The notes: generated by a model not told the origin, from the letters alone. A stretch of 37,669 bases of DNA from an uncultured Muribaculaceae bacterium (GCA_947179295.1 CAMXAZ010000026.1:1-37669), one strand, 5' to 3'; shown: positions 15,834-24,978, numbered from the stretch's first letter. Translations and numbers: made by a program.

Positions 15834-17225
15834 TCAATCTTCTTCGGAAAGCCTGTTGCGGTCAATTGACGCGGCAATCTGCTTGTTGGCCTTCACTCCA
15901 AGTTTCTGAAGGTTCTGTGCTCTGGTGACGAGATTGCCGGTTCCGCAGCTCAGTTTTGTCATGGCATCGTCAAAAGCCTTTCGGGTTGATCCGAGGGCCT
16001 TCTCTATTTTCTCCATGTCTTTGGTGAAATCCGCGAATTTATCATACATCTTGCCGGCCTCCTCAGCGATAGTGATGGCATTGCGCGTATGGCGGTCACG
16101 GCTCCACAACTGCGCTATGAGTTTCAGCCCGGATACAAGATGTGTGGGTGACACGATCAGTACGTTCTTGTCATAGGCCTCCTGCCAAAGTGTAGGCTCA
16201 AGACGCATTGCAGCGATATAGGCCGGTTCCGTAGGAATGAACATCATGACGAAGTCGAGTTTCGCATCACCTACATAGTCCTGATAACGCTTTCGGGCGA
16301 GTTCGTCAATATGTTTCCGTACGGAACGCACATGCTTCGCCGAAGCCACCTGCCGGCTTTCATCGTCAGTGGCATTGGCGTAATCCACAAAAGCGGTGAG
16401 CGAAACTTTGGAGTCAATCACAACAAAGCGCTTGTCGGGATAACGGACAACAACATCCGGACGCAGCAGTGTGCCGTCTTCATTCCGCAATGTGTTTCCG
16501 GTTTCGTCAGAACTTGCCTGAATGAAATATTCGACATTTTTCTGCAATCCTGATTTTTCGAGTATGGATTCGAGCACCATTTCACCCCAGTCACCCTGCA
16601 CTTTACTGTCACCGCGAAGGGCTTCTGACAGTTCCTGGGCCTGACGGGAGATAGACTGGTTGAGATTTACCAGGTCTTTTATGCGTTCTGAAAGCGAAAA
16701 GCGCTCACGGGCCTCGTTGTTGTATGTCTCAGTGACCGTCTTGCGGAATTCCTCGATATTGGAGTGTAGAGGCTGGAGTATCTCACGCAGTTTTTCCTCA
16801 TTCTGCGTTTTCAGATCAGTGGTGTTCTGCCGGAGAATGTCATTGGCGAGATTCTTGAATCTGTTTTCAAAAATCTGTTCCTGCTCAGCCCTGGTTTTTT
16901 CAGCTTCAGCTTTTTCGGCCAACAGCATTTCTATACGAGCGCTCAAAGCTGAATTTTCTTCTTTGGCAGCAGTTGTCATGGCCGCGGCATTATCAAGCTT
17001 GTGCATGAGGCTTTCATTTGCGGATTTCAAGTCACTCAAAGAAGCATTGAGCGACTCAGTCCGTGCTGAAGTTTCAATCCGAATCTTCTCGCACTCCAGT
17101 CTTAAGGCCATATTTTCCTGCTCGCACATTCGGGTCTTCTGCTCGAAACGGCGAGAAGCAAACGCAAAATAAACTGCGGCTCCACCTGCGATGAAGACCA
17201 GCAATACAAGAACTGCGATTGTCAT
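15834..17225 (-). CDS. rmuC: DNA recombination protein RmuC
   Basis: A 463-residue RmuC. An N-terminal transmembrane anchor (IAVLVLLVFIAGGAAVYFAFA, 3-23) leads into a long coiled coil (about 28-190). The nuclease-like RmuC domain follows: QGDWGEMVLESILEKSGL near 210, then LRPDVVVRYPDKRFVVIDSKVSL near 254-276, which has the D-x(n)-D-x-K arrangement of a restriction-endonuclease-like fold. Further on come HVRSVRKHIDELARKRYQ and FVMMFIPTEPAYIAA. RmuC limits inversions at short inverted repeats and has more recently been tied to defence against mobile DNA. A small gene ends 4 bp upstream on the same strand, and a strong terminator follows. Confidence 0.95.
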   Translation of the reverse strand: MTIAVLVLLVFIAGGAAVYFAFASRRFEQKTRMCEQENMALRLECEKIRIETSARTESLNASLSDLKSANESLMHKLDNAAAMTTAAKEENSALSARIEMLLAEKAEAEKTRAEQEQIFENRFKNLANDILRQNTTDLKTQNEEKLREILQPLHSNIEEFRKTVTETYNNEARERFSLSERIKDLVNLNQSISRQAQELSEALRGDSKVQGDWGEMVLESILEKSGLQKNVEYFIQASSDETGNTLRNEDGTLLRPDVVVRYPDKRFVVIDSKVSLTAFVDYANATDDESRQVASAKHVRSVRKHIDELARKRYQDYVGDAKLDFVMMFIPTEPAYIAAMRLEPTLWQEAYDKNVLIVSPTHLVSGLKLIAQLWSRDRHTRNAITIAEEAGKMYDKFADFTKDMEKIEKALGSTRKAFDDAMTKLSCGTGNLVTRAQNLQKLGVKANKQIAASIDRNRLSEED

Positions 17226-17229
17226 AATT

Positions 17230-17403
17230 TCAGTTCAGCACTAAATTTCCAAGGCTATGGTCTGATGTCGATGCGAAAGAGTAGGCTCGCGCAAACTGTC
17301 GGATTTTCGCAAGAGTCTCGATTTTCGGACGAGGAGAGGATTTTGGTTGAGAAGATGAGATCAGTGTGACTGTTGAAGGAGTAGAATTTTTATCCATAGG
17401 CAT
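17230..17403 (-). CDS. Small hypothetical protein upstream of rmuC
   Basis: A 57-residue reading frame from ATG 17403 (ATG 17397 gives 55). It is Ser/Thr/Pro-rich at the start, then LAKIRQFARAYSFASTSDHSLGNLVLN. The segment IRQFARAYSF and the end LGNLVLN resemble, from memory, small unnamed Bacteroidales proteins with a 'FARAY...LGxxVLN' ending, but I cannot confirm this. The stop lies 4 bp before the rmuC ATG, a spacing that suggests one transcript and coupled translation. No signal peptide or membrane segment is visible. A near-consensus -7 box (AATATTTG, 17422-17429) lies 18 bp upstream of the start. Function unknown. Confidence 0.55.
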   Translation of the reverse strand: MPMDKNSTPSTVTLISSSQPKSSPRPKIETLAKIRQFARAYSFASTSDHSLGNLVLN

Positions 17404-17532
17404 GTACCTTTTGTGATCGTGCAAATATTGAAGTGAGTTATTAGTCCAACGCTTTTGCGGGACTGTTTATTGTTGACCGGATCTAATAATTCATGATTGG
17501 CTGATGCGGATTGAATATTTTTTTGCATGAGG

Positions 17533-17563
17533 CTTGGAGTATTCACAAATTTCACTACCTTTG
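17533..17563 (+). promoter_or_regulatory. Promoter of the lplA-gcv-lpd operon
   Basis: A -33 box CTTG (17533-17536), 19-bp spacer and -7 box TACCTTTG (17556-17563) match the Bacteroidota promoter consensus. The start would be near 17570, leaving a leader of about 40 nt before lplA. That leader is too short for a glycine riboswitch and none is seen, so any glycine control must act through a protein or elsewhere. Confidence 0.7.
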
Positions 17564-17608
17564 CTGTGACCACATTTCCGAGGTCGCTAATATACATGAA
17601 TCACTATT

Positions 17609-18589
17609 ATGGATCTTGTCGTAATCAATGAATCCGAGCCTCGACGCCTTGCCTTTTATCTGGCTGAAGAGGAATATCTTGCAAGAAAATATCCTGACAG
17701 GGATTTCTTTTTTGCATGGCAGGTGAAGCCCACCGTTATCATAGGGCGCAACCAACAGATGGCAAAAGAAGTCAATGTCGACTTCTGCCGGAATGCCGGA
17801 GTGGAAATTGTCCGCCGCAAAAGCGGTGGGGGAGCTGTGGTCGCCGATATGAATAACATAATGTTTTCGTATATTACATCATCAGACGATGTGTGTGGCA
17901 CTTTCGGCAAATATACCTCTATGGTTGTGGCCTCACTCCGAATGCTGGGCCTTGATGCATCAGACAACAGCCGTAATGACATACTTATCGGTGATCAGAA
18001 AGTCTCAGGAAATTCATATTATCATATCCCCGGCAGAAGCATAGTACATGGCACGATGCTGTATGACTATGATCCGGTCCTCATGGGAAATGCTCTTACT
18101 CCCTCACACAAGAAGCTGTCGTCTCACGGAGTGAAATCAACCCGTAGCCGTGTGACTACCATAAAAGAGAAGTTGCCAGGACTTTCAATCTCAGATTTTC
18201 TGGATCATGTATTGCGCACAGTTCCAATGGGTGGAAATGTGCTGACTCTTACAGCGGATGATCTGAAAGAAATTGAAAAAATCGAGCAAGAATATTATGC
18301 CGAATCATGGCTGAGAGGCAAAAATCCCAAAGGATCGCTTCAGGTGAGCGAACGAATTGACGGAGTAGGTGAGATCTGCATAGATCTTTCGGTTTCTCAC
18401 GGTCTGATTTCGGATTTCGAAATGACAGGAGACTATCTTGAAAACACTGATGCTTCAACTGTATTGAAAAATCTGCTTGTCGGATGCCCGTTTGACCGGG
18501 AGGCGATTTCAAGATTGCTTGACACAATCGAGATCCGGGACATTATCCCCGCATTGACATCCCGACATATTGTTAACCTTATATTCTGA
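17609..18589 (+). CDS. lplA: Lipoate-protein ligase A
   Basis: A 326-residue ligase that activates free lipoate with ATP and attaches it to a target lysine. The large domain has the lipoate-site signature RRKSGGGAVVAD (69-80), here with Asp where His is common, and the catalytic lysine K131 in GDQKVSGNSYYH. HGTMLYDYD follows near 147-155. The C-terminal accessory domain is present (about 240-326). As the first gene of the glycine cleavage operon its target is most likely GcvH encoded just downstream, so this organism can charge GcvH by salvage. No lipA or lipB lies in the window. Confidence 0.92.
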   Translation: MDLVVINESEPRRLAFYLAEEEYLARKYPDRDFFFAWQVKPTVIIGRNQQMAKEVNVDFCRNAGVEIVRRKSGGGAVVADMNNIMFSYITSSDDVCGTFGKYTSMVVASLRMLGLDASDNSRNDILIGDQKVSGNSYYHIPGRSIVHGTMLYDYDPVLMGNALTPSHKKLSSHGVKSTRSRVTTIKEKLPGLSISDFLDHVLRTVPMGGNVLTLTADDLKEIEKIEQEYYAESWLRGKNPKGSLQVSERIDGVGEICIDLSVSHGLISDFEMTGDYLENTDASTVLKNLLVGCPFDREAISRLLDTIEIRDIIPALTSRHIVNLIF

Positions 18590-18615
18590 AAAACCTAATC
18601 AAAACATTGTTTAAA

Positions 18616-19713
18616 ATGGAAGATCTTAAGAAGACATGTCTGCATGAGCGGCATGTTGCTCTCGGAGCACAAATGAGTCCTTTCGGCGGATTCGATATGC
18701 CGATCCAGTATAAAGGAATTATCGAAGAGCACAACGCCGTGCGAGAAGCGTGTGGCGTGTTTGATGTCTCCCATATGGGTGAAGTGTTTGTCACAGGTCC
18801 GCAAGCCGAAAAATTTGTCAATTATATTTTTACAAACGACGTGGCCGGGCTGCCTGACGGCGGCATATTATATGGCATGATGATGAATCATGACGGTGGC
18901 GTTGTCGATGATCTGCTCGTGTATAAGCGTGGAGAGAATAATTTCCTGCTGGTGATCAACGCTTCAAATATTGACAAAGACGTGGACTGGATTAAGTTGC
19001 AGTCGGCATCATTTGATGTTACAGTCGAGAATGTCAGTGAAAATTATGGCGAACTTGCGGTCCAGGGGCCGGAAGCGGAATCGGTAATGGAAGAAATTCT
19101 CGGTATTCATTGCAAAGATCTTGTGTTCTACACTTTCCTTGAGTCGGAATATGACGGCCAGCATATGATAGTAAGCCGTACCGGCTATACCGGTGAAGAC
19201 GGATTTGAAATTTATGCGGATCATGACACGATTGTCAGACTTTGGGATATCCTCATGGAATCCGGAAAGGCGGTTCCCTGCGGGCTCGGCTGTCGTGACA
19301 CCTTGCGTTTTGAAGTAGGGTTGCCCCTTTACGGCGATGAATTGGCTGATGACATAACTCCTGTCGAAGCCTGCCTTTCTATGTTTGTAAAGCTCGACAA
19401 ACCCGAATTCATAGGTCGTGATGTTGTAGCCCGTCAGAAAGCCGAAGGCGCTCCGCGCAAGCTTGTCGGACTGGAGATCCTTGACCGCGCGATTGCCCGC
19501 CACGGGTGTGAGGTCCTCAATGACAAAGACGAAGTCATCGGCTATGTGACCACCGGTTATCGCGGCATTTCAGTTGACAAGAGCATTGCGGCAGCCCTCA
19601 TAGCCACTCCGTATGCAGTCAAGGACAGTGAGCTTAAAGTGCGTGTGCGCCGCAAGACGTTCCCCGCTCGCGTGACAGCAAAGAAATTCTATAAAAAATC
19701 ATATAAGAAATAA
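18616..19713 (+). CDS. gcvT: Glycine cleavage system T protein (aminomethyltransferase)
   Basis: GcvT releases ammonia from the aminomethyl group carried on lipoyl-GcvH and passes the one-carbon unit to tetrahydrofolate, giving 5,10-methylene-THF. The 365-residue protein shows the usual folate-binding fold: MSPFGGFDMPIQY near 20, GVFDVSHMGEV near 47-57, VSRTGYTGEDGFEIY near 186-200, GLGCRDTLRFEVGLPLYGDEL near 223-243, and a C-terminal barrel with GYVTTGYRG. I prefer ATG 18616; a TTG at 18607 would add three residues. It is 26 bp after lplA and 48 bp before gcvH. Confidence 0.96.
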   Translation: MEDLKKTCLHERHVALGAQMSPFGGFDMPIQYKGIIEEHNAVREACGVFDVSHMGEVFVTGPQAEKFVNYIFTNDVAGLPDGGILYGMMMNHDGGVVDDLLVYKRGENNFLLVINASNIDKDVDWIKLQSASFDVTVENVSENYGELAVQGPEAESVMEEILGIHCKDLVFYTFLESEYDGQHMIVSRTGYTGEDGFEIYADHDTIVRLWDILMESGKAVPCGLGCRDTLRFEVGLPLYGDELADDITPVEACLSMFVKLDKPEFIGRDVVARQKAEGAPRKLVGLEILDRAIARHGCEVLNDKDEVIGYVTTGYRGISVDKSIAAALIATPYAVKDSELKVRVRRKTFPARVTAKKFYKKSYKK

Positions 19714-19761
19714 TCGTAACAGCTATTTTTAATAATCACATATTCTAAAACAATCACAATT

Positions 19762-20136
19762 ATGAGCAAGACATATTATTCTCCCACACACGAATATATC
19801 ACAGTTGACGGCAACGTAGGTTATATCGGTATCAGTGATTACGCACAGCATGCGCTCGGCAATGTGGTTTATGTCGACATGCCTGAAGAGGGCGATGAGA
19901 TTGAAGCCGGCGAAGATTTCGGCGCAGTAGAAAGTGTGAAGGCTGCCAGTGACCTTATTGCTCCTGTCAGCGGCGAAGTCCTTGAAGCCAACGAAAAGCT
20001 TGCCGACAATCCCCGTCTGATCAACGAAGACGCGATGGCCAACTGGATTATCAAAGTCGAACTCTCCGACCTGTCACAGCTGGATAGCCTGATGGACGAA
20101 GAGGCCTATAAAGCTCACTGCGAAGCTGAAAAATAA
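19762..20136 (+). CDS. gcvH: Glycine cleavage system H protein
   Basis: The 124-residue lipoyl carrier of the glycine cleavage system, which shuttles the aminomethyl intermediate between P, T and L proteins. The lipoyl-attachment lysine is K60 in GAVESVKAASDL, with the typical fold around it (HEYITVDGNVGYIGISDYAQHALGNVVYVDMPE before, APVSGEVLEANEKLADNPRLIN after). Full length and intact. It starts 48 bp after gcvT and ends 4 bp before gcvPA. Confidence 0.98.
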   Translation: MSKTYYSPTHEYITVDGNVGYIGISDYAQHALGNVVYVDMPEEGDEIEAGEDFGAVESVKAASDLIAPVSGEVLEANEKLADNPRLINEDAMANWIIKVELSDLSQLDSLMDEEAYKAHCEAEK

Positions 20137-20140
20137 AACT

Positions 20141-21520
20141 ATGGTACACAGATATTTTCCACATACATCAGCTGACATCGCCGAAATGCTCAAGCGTTGC
20201 GGCATGGAGAGTCTGGATGATCTGTACAGTGATGTGCCTGATTCGCTTAAACTGAAGCGCAACTATGATCTGAAGCCTCAGATGAGCGAAAAGGTGGTGC
20301 GTGACTTTTTCGAGGAACTGGCAGTTAAAAACCAGCCTTTGACCTGCTTTGCCGGAGCCGGATTCTATGATCACTACTCTCCTGCGGTGGTTCAGTCTAT
20401 TCTTTCTCGGTCGGAATTCCTGACAGCTTATACTCCATATCAGCCTGAAATTTCGCAGGGCACATTGCAATATATTTTCGAATATCAGTCAATGATGACC
20501 CAGCTGACCGGCATGGAGGTCTCGAACGCATCAATGTATGACGGCACTACCGCTGTCGCCGAGGCAATGCTTATGGCTGTCGCACATGCCCGCAAGCGGA
20601 ACCGGGTGCTCGTATCGGCCACAGTCAATCCGATATATCGTGAGGTGATAGACACTTATGCTCATTATCATGGCGTGACCGTCGATACAATTCCGGAAAA
20701 GGATGGTGTGACTGATGTTGCCGTCATGGAGGAGATGCTTAATGCAGGAGATGTGGCCGGAGTGATCGTAGCCACACCTAACTACTATGGTATTCTTGAA
20801 GATTATACCGGATTTGCCGATAAGATCCATGCAGCCAAGGCTCTTCTGATAATGACTGCTCCGGCTTCGGCATTGGGTGTGATCCGTACCCCCGGCGAAT
20901 GGGGCGCTGATATTGCTGCCGGCGAGGCCCAGTCATTAGGTATGCCGCTGAACTTCGGAGGTCCGTATCTGGGCTACATGTGTTGCTCAAAAGCTCTCAT
21001 CCGCAAACTGCCGGGCAGAATAGTAGGAGCGACGACTGATGCCGACGGAAGACGTGTTTTTGTGCTTACACTTCAGGCCCGCGAGCAACATATCAGACGC
21101 GATAAGGCCACTTCCAACATCTGCTCCAATCAGGGACTGATGGCTCTTTATGCCGCGGTCTACCTGTCACTGATGGGCGCTAAAGGTCTGCGTGAGGTAA
21201 ATGAAATTTCCGCCGCAGGCGCACACTATCTTGCAAAGAGGCTCGTTGAAACCGGAGCTTTTGAACTGAAGTACCCAGACAAACCGTTCCTCAATGAATT
21301 TACAGTTAAATTCAGGGGCGAAGTCAAACTGATTGATTTCATGGAGGTTTGCACTTCATGCGGCTGTCTGCCTGGCGTGATGCTTGCTGATGACGAACTT
21401 CTGGTATGCGTGACTGAGACGCGTACCCGTGAAGAGATCGACCGCTATATCTGGCGCGCCGAGACATTCTCAAAAGCCACACTGCCTTCATTTGCTGAAA
21501 ATAAGAATATCAATGACTGA
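20141..21520 (+). CDS. gcvPA: Glycine dehydrogenase (decarboxylating) subunit 1
   Basis: The 459-residue N-terminal half of the split P protein. With GcvPB it forms the PLP-dependent glycine decarboxylase that loads the aminomethyl group onto GcvH. Family segments are FAGAGFYDHYSPAVVQSILSRSEFLTAYTPYQPEISQG near 66-103, ASMYDGTTAVAEAMLMA near 129, and LGMPLNFGGPYLGYM near 266-280, with QAREQHIRRDKATSNICSNQGLMALYAAVYLSLMG near 313-347. This subunit lacks the PLP lysine, as expected. The split P protein is usual in Bacteroidota and Firmicutes. gcvPB follows 17 bp later. Confidence 0.97.
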   Translation: MVHRYFPHTSADIAEMLKRCGMESLDDLYSDVPDSLKLKRNYDLKPQMSEKVVRDFFEELAVKNQPLTCFAGAGFYDHYSPAVVQSILSRSEFLTAYTPYQPEISQGTLQYIFEYQSMMTQLTGMEVSNASMYDGTTAVAEAMLMAVAHARKRNRVLVSATVNPIYREVIDTYAHYHGVTVDTIPEKDGVTDVAVMEEMLNAGDVAGVIVATPNYYGILEDYTGFADKIHAAKALLIMTAPASALGVIRTPGEWGADIAAGEAQSLGMPLNFGGPYLGYMCCSKALIRKLPGRIVGATTDADGRRVFVLTLQAREQHIRRDKATSNICSNQGLMALYAAVYLSLMGAKGLREVNEISAAGAHYLAKRLVETGAFELKYPDKPFLNEFTVKFRGEVKLIDFMEVCTSCGCLPGVMLADDELLVCVTETRTREEIDRYIWRAETFSKATLPSFAENKNIND

Positions 21521-21537
21521 AATGACGTTCCACCGCT

Positions 21538-23019
21538 ATGAATAAAAAATATTACGGCAAGCTTATTTTTGAGCTCTCTCGTCCGGGACGTCAGGGCTAT
21601 TATCTGTCAAAAAACGGATGTGACGATGCATTGGATTCTCTGCCTGCGAATCTTCTCAGAGAAAACGCGCCAGAACTTCCTGAAGTGGACGAACCGAGTG
21701 TTGTCAGACATTACAACAATATGTCGGACAATAACTTCGGTGTCGACACCGGCTTTTATCCGCTTGGATCATGTACGATGAAGTACAATCCGAAGATCAA
21801 TGAAGAAATGGCATCACTGCCGGCTTTCAGCATTCTTCATCCTTTCCAGCCATCGGCAACCGTTCAGGGTGCGCTTGAAGCTTATTATGAGCTTCAAAAA
21901 ATGTTGAGCGAGATAGGCGGCATGGCAGAATTCACATTGAATCCCTATGCCGGCGCTCACGGCGAACTCACCGGACTGATGGTTATCCGTGCGTATCACG
22001 AAAGCCGCGGAGATCTGAAAAGAACTAAAGTTATTGTGCCTGATTCTGCTCACGGCACAAATCCGGCATCAGCGGCTGTGGCCGGTCTGAAAGTTGTGGA
22101 AGTGAAAAGTCTTGCAGACGGCACAGTCGATGTCGAGGCTCTGCGGGCTCTTCTTGATGACACGGTGGCCGCTGTCATGATGACTAACCCGAATACTGTC
22201 GGTATTTTCGAACATAATATTCCGGAAATCGCAGAGATCGTCCACGAGTGTGGCGCTCTGCTGTATTATGACGGAGCCAATCTCAATCCATTGCTCGGAG
22301 TGGCCCGTCCAGGTGATATGGGGTTCGATGTGATGCACATAAATCTCCACAAGACATTCTCGACTCCCCACGGAGGCGGTGGTCCAGGAGCCGGACCTGT
22401 CGGTGTAAGAGCCGGACTGGAGAAGTTCCTCCCGAATCCGCGAGTGGTCAGACGTCAGCCGGGAGGAGGAGATGCTTTGTTCGAACTTGATTTCGGGACA
22501 GAGAAGGGCCCGAATGCTCTTGGCCGCATTTCTGCTTGGCTCGGCAATTTTGCCGTAGAGCTCAAGGCTTTGGCTTATATACTTTCACTGGGAGCCGATG
22601 GGCTGAAAATGGCAGGCCCGCTTGCAACACTCAATGCGAACTACGTCAAGGAATGCCTGCGAGATCTGTATCTGCTGCCGATCGACCGTGTCTGCAAACA
22701 CGAATTCGTGTTTGACGGGCTGGCCGACAAATCGACAGGAGTGACTACTCTTAATGTCGCCAAACGCTTACTCGATTATGGCTTCCATGCTCCGACAATC
22801 TATTTCCCGCTGCTCTTCCATGAATCACTTATGATCGAGCCGACAGAAACCGAAAGCAAGGAAACTCTTGATGAGTTTATCGGTGTGATGCGGGAGATAG
22901 CCCGTGAAGCAGCAGAAGATCCTGAAACGGTTAAAGCAGCACCGCTGGAAACTCCGATTCGCAAACCGGATGACACGGCTGCGGCTCTGAATCCTGTAGT
23001 GACTTACGCTGAACTCTGA
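21538..23019 (+). CDS. gcvPB: Glycine dehydrogenase (decarboxylating) subunit 2
   Basis: The 493-residue catalytic half of the split P protein. The PLP-binding lysine is K272 in NLHKTFSTPHGGGGPGAGPVG (segment 269-289). Other hallmarks are GFYPLGSCTMKYNPKINEEMA near 72-92, DSAHGTNPASAA near 169-180 and MMTNPNTVGIFE near 214-225. Complete and of normal length. It ends 7 bp before lpd, in the same operon. Confidence 0.98.
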   Translation: MNKKYYGKLIFELSRPGRQGYYLSKNGCDDALDSLPANLLRENAPELPEVDEPSVVRHYNNMSDNNFGVDTGFYPLGSCTMKYNPKINEEMASLPAFSILHPFQPSATVQGALEAYYELQKMLSEIGGMAEFTLNPYAGAHGELTGLMVIRAYHESRGDLKRTKVIVPDSAHGTNPASAAVAGLKVVEVKSLADGTVDVEALRALLDDTVAAVMMTNPNTVGIFEHNIPEIAEIVHECGALLYYDGANLNPLLGVARPGDMGFDVMHINLHKTFSTPHGGGGPGAGPVGVRAGLEKFLPNPRVVRRQPGGGDALFELDFGTEKGPNALGRISAWLGNFAVELKALAYILSLGADGLKMAGPLATLNANYVKECLRDLYLLPIDRVCKHEFVFDGLADKSTGVTTLNVAKRLLDYGFHAPTIYFPLLFHESLMIEPTETESKETLDEFIGVMREIAREAAEDPETVKAAPLETPIRKPDDTAAALNPVVTYAEL

Positions 23020-23026
23020 CTGCGCT

Positions 23027-24355
23027 ATGGAAAATTTTGATTTGATCGTAATAGGGGCAGGCCCCGGCGGCTATGAAGTAGCCGCCGAGGCAGCCGCCCT
23101 CGGCCGTAGGGTAGTTGTGATTGAGCGTGACGAGCTTGGCGGCACTTGTCTTAACCGCGGTTGTATCCCGACGAAGGCTCTGTGTCGTTCGGCTGAAGTT
23201 GCCATGACGGTAGGCAATTCATCAGAATTCGGCATCTCAGCCGGAGAGCCGGTGATTGATCTGCCACGCATCATGGCCCGCAAAGACGAAATTCTTGCCG
23301 GCCTCAGAGAAAGCGTGGGAATGGTGCTCAAGGATGTGACGGTGATCCGTGGCGAAGCGAAATTCATATCTGCCTCGACTGTGGAGGTGAAAGGAGAAAG
23401 CTATACCGCCCATGAAATCATTGTCGCTACCGGTTCACGCCCGGCAGTGCTTGATATTCCCGGCAAAGAACTCGCCTTGTCAAGTGACGAAATTTTGTCA
23501 ATTCAGACACTTCCGTCGAGCCTTATTATAATAGGTGGCGGAGTCATAGGGATGGAATTCGCTTCGATATTTTCAGCATTCGGTGTCAAAGTGACAGTGC
23601 TGGAATATTGCAAGGAAATATTGCCTCCGTTTGATGTCGAGATCGCCAAACGCCTAAGGACTTCTCTCAAACGGAGAGGAATTGAAATCGTTACATCCGC
23701 ACAGGTAACAGCCATCAAACCGGGAGTAACTGTGGAATACGAAACCAAGGGTAAATCAAAGGCCGTAGAAGCCGAACAGGTATTGATGGCAGTGGGCCGT
23801 CGACCTGTTATACCCGAAGGTCTTGAGGAGACAGGTGTGAAATTCGAACGTGGTGCAATAGCTGTCGATGACAACATGAAAGTGATGTTTGATGGAACGG
23901 CACCTGAAAATGTGACACTCTATGCCATCGGTGATGTCAACGGCCGCTGTATGCTCGCCCATGCTGCATATATGCACGGTCTTGTGGCTTTAGGTAAGGC
24001 AAAACTGACCGACGTAATACCTGCGGCGGTATTTACCCAGCCTGAATGCGCGATGGTCGGGCTCACGGAAGAACAGTGTGTCGCCGCTGGTCGTCAGATT
24101 AAGATCGGCAAGGCAATGTTCCGGTCAAACGGCAAGGCATTGGCTATGGGTGAGCCGGACGGACTGGTTAAAATAATTGCAGACTCAGAGACTGACGAAC
24201 TTCTTGGCTGCCATATCTGTGGAGCGCACGCCGCCGATCTGGTGCAGGAAGTTGCGACTGCAATGACAGCCGGGCTGAAAGCTTCGGCGATTTCTACAGC
24301 CGTGCATGCACACCCGACCCTGACTGAAGTGGTCAAAGCCGCAGTACCTAAATAA
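23027..24355 (+). CDS. lpd: Dihydrolipoyl dehydrogenase (glycine cleavage L protein)
   Basis: A 442-residue flavoprotein disulfide reductase that reoxidises dihydrolipoyl-GcvH with NAD+. FAD-binding GAGPGG (10-15), the redox-active pair C41/C46 (GGTCLNRGCIPTKAL), the second nucleotide-binding motif IIGGGVIGMEFAS (near 167-179) and the C-terminal catalytic His-Glu pair H429/E434 (HAHPTLTEV) are all present. The position directly after gcvPB marks it as the L protein dedicated to this system. It ends 23 bp before the convergent DUF4924 gene with no clear hairpin between. Confidence 0.97.
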   Translation: MENFDLIVIGAGPGGYEVAAEAAALGRRVVVIERDELGGTCLNRGCIPTKALCRSAEVAMTVGNSSEFGISAGEPVIDLPRIMARKDEILAGLRESVGMVLKDVTVIRGEAKFISASTVEVKGESYTAHEIIVATGSRPAVLDIPGKELALSSDEILSIQTLPSSLIIIGGGVIGMEFASIFSAFGVKVTVLEYCKEILPPFDVEIAKRLRTSLKRRGIEIVTSAQVTAIKPGVTVEYETKGKSKAVEAEQVLMAVGRRPVIPEGLEETGVKFERGAIAVDDNMKVMFDGTAPENVTLYAIGDVNGRCMLAHAAYMHGLVALGKAKLTDVIPAAVFTQPECAMVGLTEEQCVAAGRQIKIGKAMFRSNGKALAMGEPDGLVKIIADSETDELLGCHICGAHAADLVQEVATAMTAGLKASAISTAVHAHPTLTEVVKAAVPK

Positions 24356-24378
24356 AATTTGTAGTTAATCAATAATTG

Positions 24379-24933
24379 TCATTCTTGATCCGGGGGGAAG
24401 AGCTTATCCTCCCGGTCAAGATGATAATCTTTTGTCAGGAGGGCGAGGAAACGGCTTATCTGGGTTATGGCTTGACGTGTATCGGCTGTAACTTCTTTGC
24501 TTTGCAGCCTGAGCATCAGCATTCCGTAAAGTGCGTTGAAACAGGTTTCGATTTCTCCGGCCGGTTTTTCGCCTGATTTAGCTCTCAGTTCAACAATGTA
24601 AGGGAGTGTTTTATAGAATTCAGCCGTATATTCCGGGAACCGGGGATCTTTCAAAAGGGCGAGATGGAGGTCGGTCAGCTGTATGATTACATTTTTGTTG
24701 AGCTGAAGATGCCCGCTTTTCTCTACGTCCTCACGGCGCATCATGTCGATCAGCGACTCATACCATTCAATCATTTCTTTCTTTTGGGCCGGATCAAGCT
24801 GAAACTTGTCAATGACATTTTTCTCGATTTTCTCGATATCAAGGCCATTGGCTCGGATAATATCTTCTATCTGCCACATATACAACAGATATTCCGCTAT
24901 GTTTTCTTTGTGTTTCTGAGACGCGATATACAT
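24379..24933 (-). CDS. DUF4924 family protein
   Basis: A 184-residue, all-helical, charged cytoplasmic protein fitting DUF4924, a family found across Bacteroidales: SQKHKENIAEYLLYMWQIEDIIRANGLDIEKI at the start, QKKEMIEWYESLIDMMRREDVEKSGHLQLNKNVI in the middle, and a final ALLTKDYHLDREDKLFPPDQ. I choose the ATG at 24933, where the family normally begins; an upstream in-frame ATG at 25026 would add 31 residues that run across the divergent promoters and look non-coding. Function unknown. It is divergent from menD and convergent with lpd. Confidence 0.8.
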   Translation of the reverse strand: MYIASQKHKENIAEYLLYMWQIEDIIRANGLDIEKIEKNVIDKFQLDPAQKKEMIEWYESLIDMMRREDVEKSGHLQLNKNVIIQLTDLHLALLKDPRFPEYTAEFYKTLPYIVELRAKSGEKPAGEIETCFNALYGMLMLRLQSKEVTADTRQAITQISRFLALLTKDYHLDREDKLFPPDQE

Positions 24934-24954
24934 ACTGATGATTATTTGTGCCTG

Positions 24955-24962
24955 CAAAAATA
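24955..24962 (-). promoter_or_regulatory. -7 box TATTTTTG of the DUF4924 gene
   Basis: On the minus strand TATTTTTG fits TAnnTTTG and lies 21 bp before the ATG at 24933. No clear -33 TTG is seen. It sits 45 bp from the menD -7 box on the other strand, so the two genes share a compact divergent promoter region. Confidence 0.4.
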
Positions 24963-24978
24963 ACACATTCCGGCCTAA

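Noticed and set aside
17564-17608. A glycine riboswitch before the glycine cleavage operon
   Set aside because: The leader after the promoter is only about 40 nt and shows no tandem aptamer structure.
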